Source: Jonesia denitrificans DSM 20603 (lineage in GTDB: Bacteria > Actinomycetota > Actinomycetes > Actinomycetales > Cellulomonadaceae). From it: a stretch of DNA of 64,000 nt. Made by a program: the position numbers and the translations under genes. A model generated the notes under the pieces. The model did no database searches. It had not been told where the DNA came from and worked only from the letters and a program-made list of their open reading frames with translations. The number at the start of each line of letters is the position of its first letter. The stretch's first letter is position 1. Location: the NCBI RefSeq assembly GCF_000024065.1, contig NC_013174.1, forward strand, positions 1,674,001-1,738,000. Direction: 5' to 3'. Below are positions 47,553 through 54,241 of the stretch, one piece after another.

Positions 47553-47558
47553 AAAGTA
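47553..47558 (-). promoter_or_regulatory. -10 element of feoABC (leaderless)
   Basis: TACTTT on the minus strand, six bases before the feoA ATG and two bases from the iron box. Confidence 0.6.
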
Positions 47559-47560
47559 TG

Positions 47561-47579
47561 TGAGGTTAGGCGAACCTAA
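47561..47579. promoter_or_regulatory. IdeR/DtxR iron box of the feo operon
   Basis: TGAGGTTAGGCGAACCTAA matches 17 of 19 consensus positions. It lies between the expected -35 and -10 of feoA, so an iron-loaded DtxR-type repressor would block feoABC when iron is plentiful. Confidence 0.88.
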
Positions 47580-47598
47580 ACGGGCCTTTAGTCCCGAG

Positions 47599-48981
47599 CT
47601 AGGCTGCGCCGACACCGCAATGATGCAACAGTCTCACGAGTTCATCCCACGCCTGCTCATCACCATAGGCATAGGAAATCACCAGCCCACTATCAGCGTC
47701 CGCGTTCCCCCAGTAGGCGGCAACGTCCATCACGGGGATACCAACTCGTTCCCCGCCCTGGATCAGTCGCTCAGCGCCGTCCTGGTCCATTCCACGCACC
47801 AGTGCATGCCCCCCGGAACGCACCTCAACTGACCAGGCAGGACAGTGTTCCACCGCATCGATAATGCGGGTTCGCCGCCGGACAAGTTCGCGGCGGCGCC
47901 GGGCAATACGACGACGCAATCCACCGCTGGCAAGGAACTGCGCGACAGCGTACTGAGCAATCGCCGATGCTCCCAAACCCAGATCACGTTGCACCTGTTT
48001 GACCGCATCATGCAGGTGGGGTGGCGCAATGACATACCCCAGCCGTACGTGTTCACTCAGGACATGTCGAAACGTGCCCACGTGAACCACCTGGTCGGGG
48101 GCTGCGCTCCACAAGGTAGGGATCATGGGGCCGACATGCCGGTAATCGGCGTCAAGGTCATCTTCAAGGACGAGAGCACCACCTTGGGCTGCATGGTGGA
48201 GCACGTCACGCCGTCGAGATGCGGGCATGGATCCGCCCGCTGGGTAGAGGTGGTTTGGCGTGAGAAGAACTGCATCAACTTGGGTGGGAAGTTCCTCAGG
48301 GATGACACCGTGTGCGTCAACGCGGGCCCCACATGTGGTGACACCGAGCCTATCGATGACTCGGTGCAGACCGGGATACCCCGGAGACTCAACCGCGATG
48401 GTCTTCAGGTCTGCGGCAAGGATGGTGAGAAGCAACCCTTCGCGAGCACCAGCGGTGATGAGGACGTCAGCGGGGTTGACGGGCATGAGTCGTACGTGGC
48501 GTAGATGGTCAGCAACCGCGTCTCGCAGACGCGACACCCCAGGGATGGGGTTGTCGCCTGGGTGAAGTGGCTGTGAGGCGGCTTTACGCCACGCTTCACG
48601 CCATGCAGGGTCGGTCAGTGGGCTTTGCGCTTGCCGATGCACGGGTGAGGTTTCGCTGTTGTGGTCAGCTGGCGTGCTGGAGGGCGAGGATGGCTGTGTT
48701 GAGGGGTGGGGTGCGTTGAGTGCGCCCGCCCCGGGGTGGACTGTGGTTGCCCCTCGCGGACGGGTGAGTAGGAACCCTTCGGCGATGAGTTGGTCGTAGG
48801 CCGCAACCACTGTGCCTCGCGACACGGTGAGTTGGGCGGCGAGTGTGCGCGTGGAGGGGATGGCGTCCCCGGGGGCAAGCGCACCGGAGGTGATGAGGGT
48901 ACGGATTTGGGTTGCAAGGTGGGCGGCCAGGGGGATGTGGGAATCACGGTCAAGGGCGATCGGGATGTCTCTGCCTCGCAC
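47599..48981 (-). CDS. pdxR: PdxR-like MocR-family regulator lacking the PLP lysine
   Basis: A 460-residue MocR regulator: an N-terminal GntR winged helix (PSTRTLAAQLTVSRGTVVAAYDQL) joined to an aminotransferase-like domain. It is divergent from pdxST, so it is most likely the vitamin B6 regulator. The domain lacks key PLP residues. The Schiff-base lysine motif, usually SK in GTFSKxLSP, reads RH in GTFRHVLSE (His306, codon at 48064-48066), and the EDDYD segment reads EDDLD. It may sense PLP without a covalent bond or sense something else. GGGAGG before the GTG at 48981 favours that start over 48993. It ends 19 bases before the feo iron box. Confidence 0.85.
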   Translation of the reverse strand: MRGRDIPIALDRDSHIPLAAHLATQIRTLITSGALAPGDAIPSTRTLAAQLTVSRGTVVAAYDQLIAEGFLLTRPRGATTVHPGAGALNAPHPSTQPSSPSSTPADHNSETSPVHRQAQSPLTDPAWREAWRKAASQPLHPGDNPIPGVSRLRDAVADHLRHVRLMPVNPADVLITAGAREGLLLTILAADLKTIAVESPGYPGLHRVIDRLGVTTCGARVDAHGVIPEELPTQVDAVLLTPNHLYPAGGSMPASRRRDVLHHAAQGGALVLEDDLDADYRHVGPMIPTLWSAAPDQVVHVGTFRHVLSEHVRLGYVIAPPHLHDAVKQVQRDLGLGASAIAQYAVAQFLASGGLRRRIARRRRELVRRRTRIIDAVEHCPAWSVEVRSGGHALVRGMDQDGAERLIQGGERVGIPVMDVAAYWGNADADSGLVISYAYGDEQAWDELVRLLHHCGVGAA

Positions 48982-49001
48982 GTTGCCTCCCACTCCGCGG
49001 A

Positions 49002-49042
49002 ACTGGTCTAGTCAAACTCATCATAACTGGATCTTCCACTGG
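49002..49042. promoter_or_regulatory. ACTGG direct repeats between pdxR and pdxS
   Basis: ACTGG occurs at 49002, 49026 and 49038, that is, spaced by 24 and 12 bases. MocR proteins typically bind direct repeats of this size in divergent promoters. These are candidate PdxR sites. Confidence 0.45.
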
Positions 49043-49106
49043 ACCAGCCTGGTGGGTCATGCTTGGCAACAGCACACCGCAAATCGTCACCTGAACGAGG
49101 AGAACC

Positions 49107-50009
49107 ATGTCAACCGACACCACCACGTCCCCCGCCCCTGCAACCCGGGTCAACACAGGACTTGCCCGCATGCTCAAAGGCGGGGTCATTATGGACGTTG
49201 TCACTGCAGAACAAGCAAAAATCGCTGAAGACGCAGGCGCAGTCGCCGTCATGGCACTCGAACGAGTCCCCGCCGACATTCGCGCCCAAGGTGGCGTGGC
49301 CCGCATGTCCGACCCCGACCTCATTGATGGCATTATTAACGCGGTGTCCATCCCGGTCATGGCGAAAGCCCGAATTGGTCACTTTGTTGAAGCTCAAGTC
49401 CTCCAAGAGCTGGGAGTTGACTACATTGATGAGTCTGAGGTCCTCTCCCCCGCCGACTACGTCCACCACATCAACAAACGTGACTTCTCTGTTCCGTTTG
49501 TTTGTGGAGCCACCAACCTTGGTGAAGCACTGCGCCGGATCACAGAAGGCGCTGCCATGATCCGTTCCAAGGGTGAAGCTGGCACTGGTGATGTGTCCGA
49601 AGCTATGAAACACATCCGTACGATCACCACGGAAATCGCGCAACTCGCGGCGCTCCCGTCCGACGAACTGTTTGTCGCAGCTAAAGAGCTTCAAGCACCT
49701 TACGACTTGGTTGTCGAGGTCGCGAAAGCTGGCCGCCTCCCCGTTGTTCTGTTTGTTGCTGGTGGTGTAGCAACACCGGCAGACGCGGCCATGATGATGC
49801 AGATGGGTGCGGACGGCGTGTTTGTTGGATCCGGCATCTTCAAATCCGGCGATCCTGCCGCACGTGCCAAAGCAATTGTGCACGCCACCACCCACTACAA
49901 CGACCCAGCAGAAATCGCACGGGTGTCACGCGGCCTTGGCGAAGCGATGGTGGGCATTAACGTTGCTGATGTTCCGGCACCACACCGTCTCGCGGAGCGC
50001 GGCTGGTGA
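49107..50009 (+). CDS. pdxS: PLP synthase subunit PdxS
   Basis: A 300-residue TIM-barrel synthase that makes pyridoxal 5'-phosphate from ribose 5-phosphate, glyceraldehyde 3-phosphate and ammonia. Family segments include [59 protein letters not shown] and [35 protein letters not shown]. Catalytic lysines lie in MDVV-proximal and FVCGATNL regions as in homologues. AGGAG precedes the ATG. It overlaps pdxT by 4 bases and lies divergent from pdxR. Confidence 0.97.
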   Translation: MSTDTTTSPAPATRVNTGLARMLKGGVIMDVVTAEQAKIAEDAGAVAVMALERVPADIRAQGGVARMSDPDLIDGIINAVSIPVMAKARIGHFVEAQVLQELGVDYIDESEVLSPADYVHHINKRDFSVPFVCGATNLGEALRRITEGAAMIRSKGEAGTGDVSEAMKHIRTITTEIAQLAALPSDELFVAAKELQAPYDLVVEVAKAGRLPVVLFVAGGVATPADAAMMMQMGADGVFVGSGIFKSGDPAARAKAIVHATTHYNDPAEIARVSRGLGEAMVGINVADVPAPHRLAERGW

Positions 50010-50602
50010 ACTCTGCACCAACCGTTGGTGTGCTCGCTTTGCAGGGGGCGGTGAGCGAGCACAGCGACATCATGACCAGTCTTGGGGCCCGCACGGTGTT
50101 GGTGCGGCGAGCCGATCAGATCGACGGGTTAGCTGGCATCATTATCCCTGGCGGCGAATCCACTGCCATGGCGCGTATCGCTGCCCCGTTAGGTCTGTTT
50201 CCCGTCCTTCGTGAACGAGTGATCGCTGGGCTGCCTGTCCTTGGTACGTGTGCGGGGTTGATTCTTCTTGCGGACCGCGTCACGGACGCGGGCGCGTTAA
50301 ATGGATTTGATCGACTTGCCACTTTAGATATCACTGCGCAACGCAACGCCTATGGCAACCAACTTGCCTCATTTGAGGCGCCTGTCACGATGCCCGAGCA
50401 CGATCATGCAACTATCGATGCGGCGTTTATTCGAGCTCCTGTGATCAGTGAGGTTGGTCCCGCAGCCCGGGTGATCGCGGAGCATGGCAACACACCTGTC
50501 GCTGTTCAACAAGATCACCAGATCGCCGCAACATTTCATCCAGAAATCACCGGAGACACCACGCTCCATCAGATGTTGTACCGACTCATCAGTGGGGCCT
50601 AG
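50006..50602 (+). CDS. pdxT: PLP synthase glutaminase subunit PdxT
   Basis: A 198-residue class I glutaminase that supplies ammonia to PdxS. The nucleophile is Cys82 in GTCAGLIL, the oxyanion strand is [11 protein letters not shown], and the His/Glu pair lies in FHPEIT near residue 178. The GTG start overlaps the pdxS stop by 4 bases. Confidence 0.96.
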   Translation: MNSAPTVGVLALQGAVSEHSDIMTSLGARTVLVRRADQIDGLAGIIIPGGESTAMARIAAPLGLFPVLRERVIAGLPVLGTCAGLILLADRVTDAGALNGFDRLATLDITAQRNAYGNQLASFEAPVTMPEHDHATIDAAFIRAPVISEVGPAARVIAEHGNTPVAVQQDHQIAATFHPEITGDTTLHQMLYRLISGA

Positions 50603-50621
50603 GTGGCACCGGGGTGCCACC
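50602..50621. terminator. Hairpin after pdxT
   Basis: GGTGGCACC-gg-GGTGCCACC, beginning at the last base of pdxT. No T-run is present. It lies between pdxT and the convergent response-regulator gene. Confidence 0.55.
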
Positions 50622-50682
50622 ACCTCGTTGGTCGTGGTCACGTCGGTGTCACTGCGTGCCTGCACACAGGGCTTGCTGAGGT

Positions 50683-51363
50683 CTAGTGGCCATCAGCAAG
50701 CCCTGCTTTCGCAGCAAGGACCGCTAACCGGGTCCGGTTATCTGTTCCCGTTTTGTTCATCGCACTTTTCAGGTGTGTCTTCACGGTTGCTTCCCCCAAG
50801 TAGAGACGAGTAGCGATCTCAGCGGTGGAAAAACCTTCTGCAACCAGTGCCGTGATCTCACGTTCGCGGTCAGTTAAGCTGGCCAGTAGTGACTGTGCGA
50901 ACTGTTGTGCAGGGCGAGTTTCAGCTGCCCGCAATCGTTCCACCACGACCCGGGCTGCGCGGCGTGATAAAGCCCCTTCCCCTGCAGCGACGTTCCGAAC
51001 TGCGGTCGCAAGTTCCTGGGGCCCTGAGTCCTTGGCAACAAACCCACGTGCACCAGCATCAATAGCGTCCAGGATTGCTGATTCTGTGTCGAATGATGTC
51101 ATCGCAATGACTCCTGGCGGGTTGGTGAGTGCTGTCACTTGCGTGATCGATTCGATACCACTCATGCGTGCCATCCGTAGGTCCATGAGGATCACCGCAG
51201 GGTGATGGGCGTGAACCATGCCTATTACCTGGTCACCGTCATGTGCTTCTGCGACCACATGCATGTCTGACATGGTGAGGATTTGGGTGAGTAGCGTGCG
51301 CACAAGTGCGTCATCATCAACGATCATGACCCGAATTGGCGTGTTGTGAGCTTCGGTAGTCAT
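50683..51363 (-). CDS. NarL/LuxR-type response regulator
   Basis: A 226-residue response regulator. The receiver domain has the acidic pocket VDDD near residue 16 and the phospho-acceptor Asp61 in VILMDLRM. The C-terminal LuxR helix-turn-helix includes LTDREREITALVAEGFSTAEIATRLYLGEATVKTHL. The ATG at 51363 overlaps the kinase stop by 4 bases and has AAGGA six bases upstream; a start at 51384 is less likely. Targets are unknown; the divergent DUF4352 gene is a natural candidate. Confidence 0.93.
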   Translation of the reverse strand: MTTEAHNTPIRVMIVDDDALVRTLLTQILTMSDMHVVAEAHDGDQVIGMVHAHHPAVILMDLRMARMSGIESITQVTALTNPPGVIAMTSFDTESAILDAIDAGARGFVAKDSGPQELATAVRNVAAGEGALSRRAARVVVERLRAAETRPAQQFAQSLLASLTDREREITALVAEGFSTAEIATRLYLGEATVKTHLKSAMNKTGTDNRTRLAVLAAKAGLADGH

Positions 51364-52772
51364 GCGTTGTCCTTGCTTGGCCAAGGGAGGGTTGCGGTGA
51401 GAAACCAGGCACCTCCGATGTTGCGACTGTCGAGTTTCCCACCGACAGAGTCTGCACGTTCGCGCATCCCGGGGATTCCGGTGTGTGAGCTGGTCACAGC
51501 AAGTCGGTGTTGAGCGGCCTGTGATATTTCGTTGGTGATTGATATGTGCACACCAATCACAGGGGCGGCAATAATGCGTACATCAATGGGTGACCCATCC
51601 GAGTAGCGGATCGCGTTGGTGATGCCTTCTTGAACGATGCGGAACATCGCTTTCGCGACTGGTGGTGGCAGACTGTCACTGTGGTCGAGGGCAAGGTGTT
51701 CGGTGATATTCGCCCCTCGTTCTTTGGCGTCGTCAATGAGGGTGCTGATGTCGTGAGCTGTGGGGTTCACCCCGGTGTATCCGCCGTCGCTGGAGTCTCG
51801 CAGGGAGGTGATGAGGCCACGCATGTCATCCAAGGCACGGTGCACTGTTTCTCGCATCGCCCTGGCACTGTCAGGCACGGTGGGGTCCTTGCTGCTCATT
51901 TCGAGCACAGAGGCTTGCAAGGACACTAAGGACAGTTGGTGGGCGACCGTGTCGTGCATTTCGCGGGCGATTTGTTCGCGTTCTTGCTGCCGGGAAAGTT
52001 GGGTGCGGAGTTCCTTCGCTTCTTCACCTTGTTGAGCCACAGTGTGTTGCACGTGGGCTAGTTGTGTGGTTGCTGTCGTGAGGAATTCGTGGGTTGCAGT
52101 GGCAACCTGGTGCGCTTGGGTGCGCGCCTGGTTGGCGCTGTGCGCATACCTGCGGATCAGTCCGATCCCGACCGCGAGCGCGTAGGCGAGGGTAGCGATA
52201 ATGATGTGGGCGGTGAGGGGGAGCCTGCTGGTTGTACCGGTGACGGCGTCTGTTGTGGTCCACATGGCGTGGGCGTCGGGGAGTCTGGCTTCTTGCCAGA
52301 CTCCAAGTGCCGTCACAATGATGGCGGTTGATACCCCAAGGATGGCGTGGTTGCGGGGCGCTCGGGCGATGAGCCAGTTGAGTGCGGTCAGGGTGCCGAA
52401 CGGTCCGAGCAGGAAGGGGAACGCGAGGATGGCGTTGGTGGTGAAGATCGCGGTGGGGTGGGTGCGTCGCCAGACCATGGTGATTCCTGCTGCCAGAGCT
52501 GCGGGAAATGCACCTAAGGACCAGAGCACCTGCGCGGTGGACAGGTCCTGCCCTTGGACGGTAAAGGCGGCGTAGGAAAGGGAGAGGAAACCGACCAAGA
52601 CTACTGCATTGATGGTGCCAAGCACGGACAAGATACGCCGAATTGTCGATGCGCCAGTTGCTGGCGCTGTGGTGTGTGGCCTTTGTGTTACTCCTGGTTG
52701 GGTGTGGGGTGGTTGTGTCCCATCACCGCTATCGATGGCGGAGTACGGGTTGGGTTGCCGGGGGTGGGACAT
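51360..52772 (-). CDS. Sensor histidine kinase, NarX/LiaS type
   Basis: A 470-residue kinase. A Pro/Thr-rich cytoplasmic N terminus is followed by about six membrane helices (residues about 45-205) with short loops, so the signal is probably sensed in or at the membrane. The HisKA_3 phospho-acceptor motif is REMHDTVAHQLSLVS, and the HATPase domain has EGITNAIRYSDG and GIPGMRERADSVGG. It is co-transcribed with its response regulator. The ATG stands six bases after TAATCT and has no Shine-Dalgarno, suggesting a leaderless message. Confidence 0.93.
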   Translation of the reverse strand: MSHPRQPNPYSAIDSGDGTQPPHTQPGVTQRPHTTAPATGASTIRRILSVLGTINAVVLVGFLSLSYAAFTVQGQDLSTAQVLWSLGAFPAALAAGITMVWRRTHPTAIFTTNAILAFPFLLGPFGTLTALNWLIARAPRNHAILGVSTAIIVTALGVWQEARLPDAHAMWTTTDAVTGTTSRLPLTAHIIIATLAYALAVGIGLIRRYAHSANQARTQAHQVATATHEFLTTATTQLAHVQHTVAQQGEEAKELRTQLSRQQEREQIAREMHDTVAHQLSLVSLQASVLEMSSKDPTVPDSARAMRETVHRALDDMRGLITSLRDSSDGGYTGVNPTAHDISTLIDDAKERGANITEHLALDHSDSLPPPVAKAMFRIVQEGITNAIRYSDGSPIDVRIIAAPVIGVHISITNEISQAAQHRLAVTSSHTGIPGMRERADSVGGKLDSRNIGGAWFLTATLPWPSKDNA

Positions 52773-52778
52773 GTCAGC

Positions 52779-52784
52779 AGATTA
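52779..52784 (-). promoter_or_regulatory. -10 element of the histidine kinase gene (leaderless)
   Basis: TAATCT on the minus strand with six bases to the ATG at 52772. Confidence 0.5.
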
Positions 52785-52909
52785 CCGGGTGGGGGCCACG
52801 GCGCGCCTCCCCCATTCGGGTGACGGGCTTGACCCATGTGGGGGAAGTGGTGACAAGGCTGGTCAGCGATGGTTGTGGTGTTACCAATTCGACGTAGAAA
52901 GGACTTGTC

Positions 52910-53635
52910 ATGACGTCACCTGTTCCTCCTCATGCCTCTGATTCACAGCACCAGCCTGGGTTTGTCCCACCTGGAGTTCCACAAGCGCCGGTTGTGGAGC
53001 AGAAGAAAAACTGGTGTGCACGTCACAAGGTGCTCACCGGGTGTCTTGCTGTGTTGGCGTTGTTCATCGGTGTGGTGGCCGTCAGTGGTGGGGAAACCTC
53101 TCCGGGTGCTGAGGCTGCTCAGGACGCAACGGGAGTCACGGCTGGAGCAACTGATGAGGGTGGCGGTGATGCAGGCGAGTCTAAGGCCAGTGATCCTTCT
53201 GTTGAGGGACCACAAGGCTTTGTCATCGGTGATGTGGCCACAGCAGGCGACATGTCTTACACAGTCACAGGCGTGGACACCGCGGCGTCTGTGGGCAGTT
53301 CCTTCCTGGAAGAAAAGGCCAAGGGCATGTATCTCATTGTGTCTGTTGAGGTGACGAACAATGGCAATGAAGCTGTCATGATTGATGATTCTTTCTTCAC
53401 GTTGAAAAACGGGGATAAGTCCTATGACGCTGATTCGATGGCTTCGATGACGGCGAATAGCGATGACAGCGGCAATAGTTCATTTTTCTTGGAGAACATC
53501 AACCCTGATGTCACCATGGCGGGGAACGTTGTCTTTGATGTGTCGAAGGACATCGCAACTGCACACGACAATCGAATCGAAGCACAAACAGGTTTCTGGG
53601 GGACAGAAACTGTAGAGATCGCTTTGACTCAGTAG
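52910..53635 (+). CDS. Membrane-anchored DUF4352 protein
   Basis: A 241-residue protein. A proline-rich cytoplasmic start is followed by one membrane helix (VLTGCLAVLALFIGVVAV, about residues 41-58), an acidic Gly/Ala linker, and a C-terminal immunoglobulin-like DUF4352 domain (GMYLIVSVEVTNNGNEAVMIDDSFFTLKNGD). Such domains sit outside the membrane; their ligand is unknown. AAAGGA precedes the ATG. It is divergent from the two-component system, which suggests either shared regulation or a role in signal detection. Confidence 0.85.
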   Translation: MTSPVPPHASDSQHQPGFVPPGVPQAPVVEQKKNWCARHKVLTGCLAVLALFIGVVAVSGGETSPGAEAAQDATGVTAGATDEGGGDAGESKASDPSVEGPQGFVIGDVATAGDMSYTVTGVDTAASVGSSFLEEKAKGMYLIVSVEVTNNGNEAVMIDDSFFTLKNGDKSYDADSMASMTANSDDSGNSSFFLENINPDVTMAGNVVFDVSKDIATAHDNRIEAQTGFWGTETVEIALTQ

Positions 53636-53645
53636 TGACATGAAC

Positions 53646-53672
53646 GGGTGGGGCGACGTGTTCGCCTCACCC
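53646..53672 (+). terminator. Terminator after the DUF4352 gene
   Basis: GGGTGgGGCGA and TCGCCtCACCC pair over 11 positions, with one G-T pair, around a 5-base loop. It starts 10 bases after the stop. Confidence 0.65.
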
Positions 53673-53694
53673 TTCGGCCCCCTCTCGACAAACC

Positions 53695-53714
53695 ATATAC
53701 CCCATGGGGTATAT
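53695..53714. promoter_or_regulatory. CsoR/CstR-like operator before the rhodanese gene
   Basis: ATATACCCCATGGGGTATAT is a perfect 20-base palindrome. It overlaps a -10-like TATATT, with TCGACA upstream as -35. The ATACCCC-GGGGTAT form is typical of CsoR-family sites; next to sulfur-transfer genes the persulfide sensor CstR is the best guess. Confidence 0.75.
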
Positions 53715-53747
53715 TCATGGGGTTCGCTTCCTCACGAAAGGCACCCC

Positions 53748-54191
53748 ATGCGCTCTCACCTCGCCCGCACGACCACCACCGCGCGCACCACCCAAGCAAC
53801 CACCCGCATGACCGCACTTGCCGCCCTTGCCACCGCATCGATGATCGCCCTCACCGGCTGTTCATCCTCATCCACCCCACAATCATCAAACACCACCACA
53901 CCCAGCATCGAGATCACAGACACCACCGTCATCCTGGACGTGCGCACCGAACAAGAATGGAACGAAGGCCACCTCGACGGCGCAGAACTCCTCGACTTCA
54001 CCGGCGGAGACTTCACCCAAGCCCTTCCAGACCTTGACCCCGACGCAGATTACGTCCTGTACTGCCGCTCCGGGAACCGGGCCGGCCAAGCTGCAGCTCT
54101 CATGGATGACGCGGGGTTTGACTCCGTCATCAACGCAGGGAGTGTCACCGAAGCCGCCACCGCAACAGGACTGGACATTGTTGTGCCCTGA
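53748..54191 (+). CDS. Rhodanese-domain lipoprotein
   Basis: A 147-residue extracytoplasmic lipoprotein. The lipobox IALTGC places the lipidated Cys at 38. The rhodanese domain follows with ILDVRTEQEWNEGHLDGAELLD and the active-site loop around Cys106 (LYCRSGNRAG), which can carry a persulfide. The frame is open from 53640, but GAAAGG before the ATG at 53748 and the operator upstream set the start. It converges with the large sulfur-relay fusion gene; both have CstR-like boxes, so they likely belong to one regulon. Confidence 0.92.
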   Translation: MRSHLARTTTTARTTQATTRMTALAALATASMIALTGCSSSSTPQSSNTTTPSIEITDTTVILDVRTEQEWNEGHLDGAELLDFTGGDFTQALPDLDPDADYVLYCRSGNRAGQAAALMDDAGFDSVINAGSVTEAATATGLDIVVP

Positions 54192-54221
54192 GTCCCACCA
54201 CACCGGTGGGCCTCAGGGCAC
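54183..54221. terminator. Strong bidirectional terminator in the sulfur locus
   Basis: GTGCCCTGAG-t-CCCACC pairs with GGTGGG-c-CTCAGGGCAC: 16 pairs, one mismatch, 5-base loop. It starts inside the last codons of the rhodanese gene and separates it from the convergent fusion gene. Confidence 0.85.
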
Positions 54222-54241
54222 GACCTTTCCTCACCGCGTCA

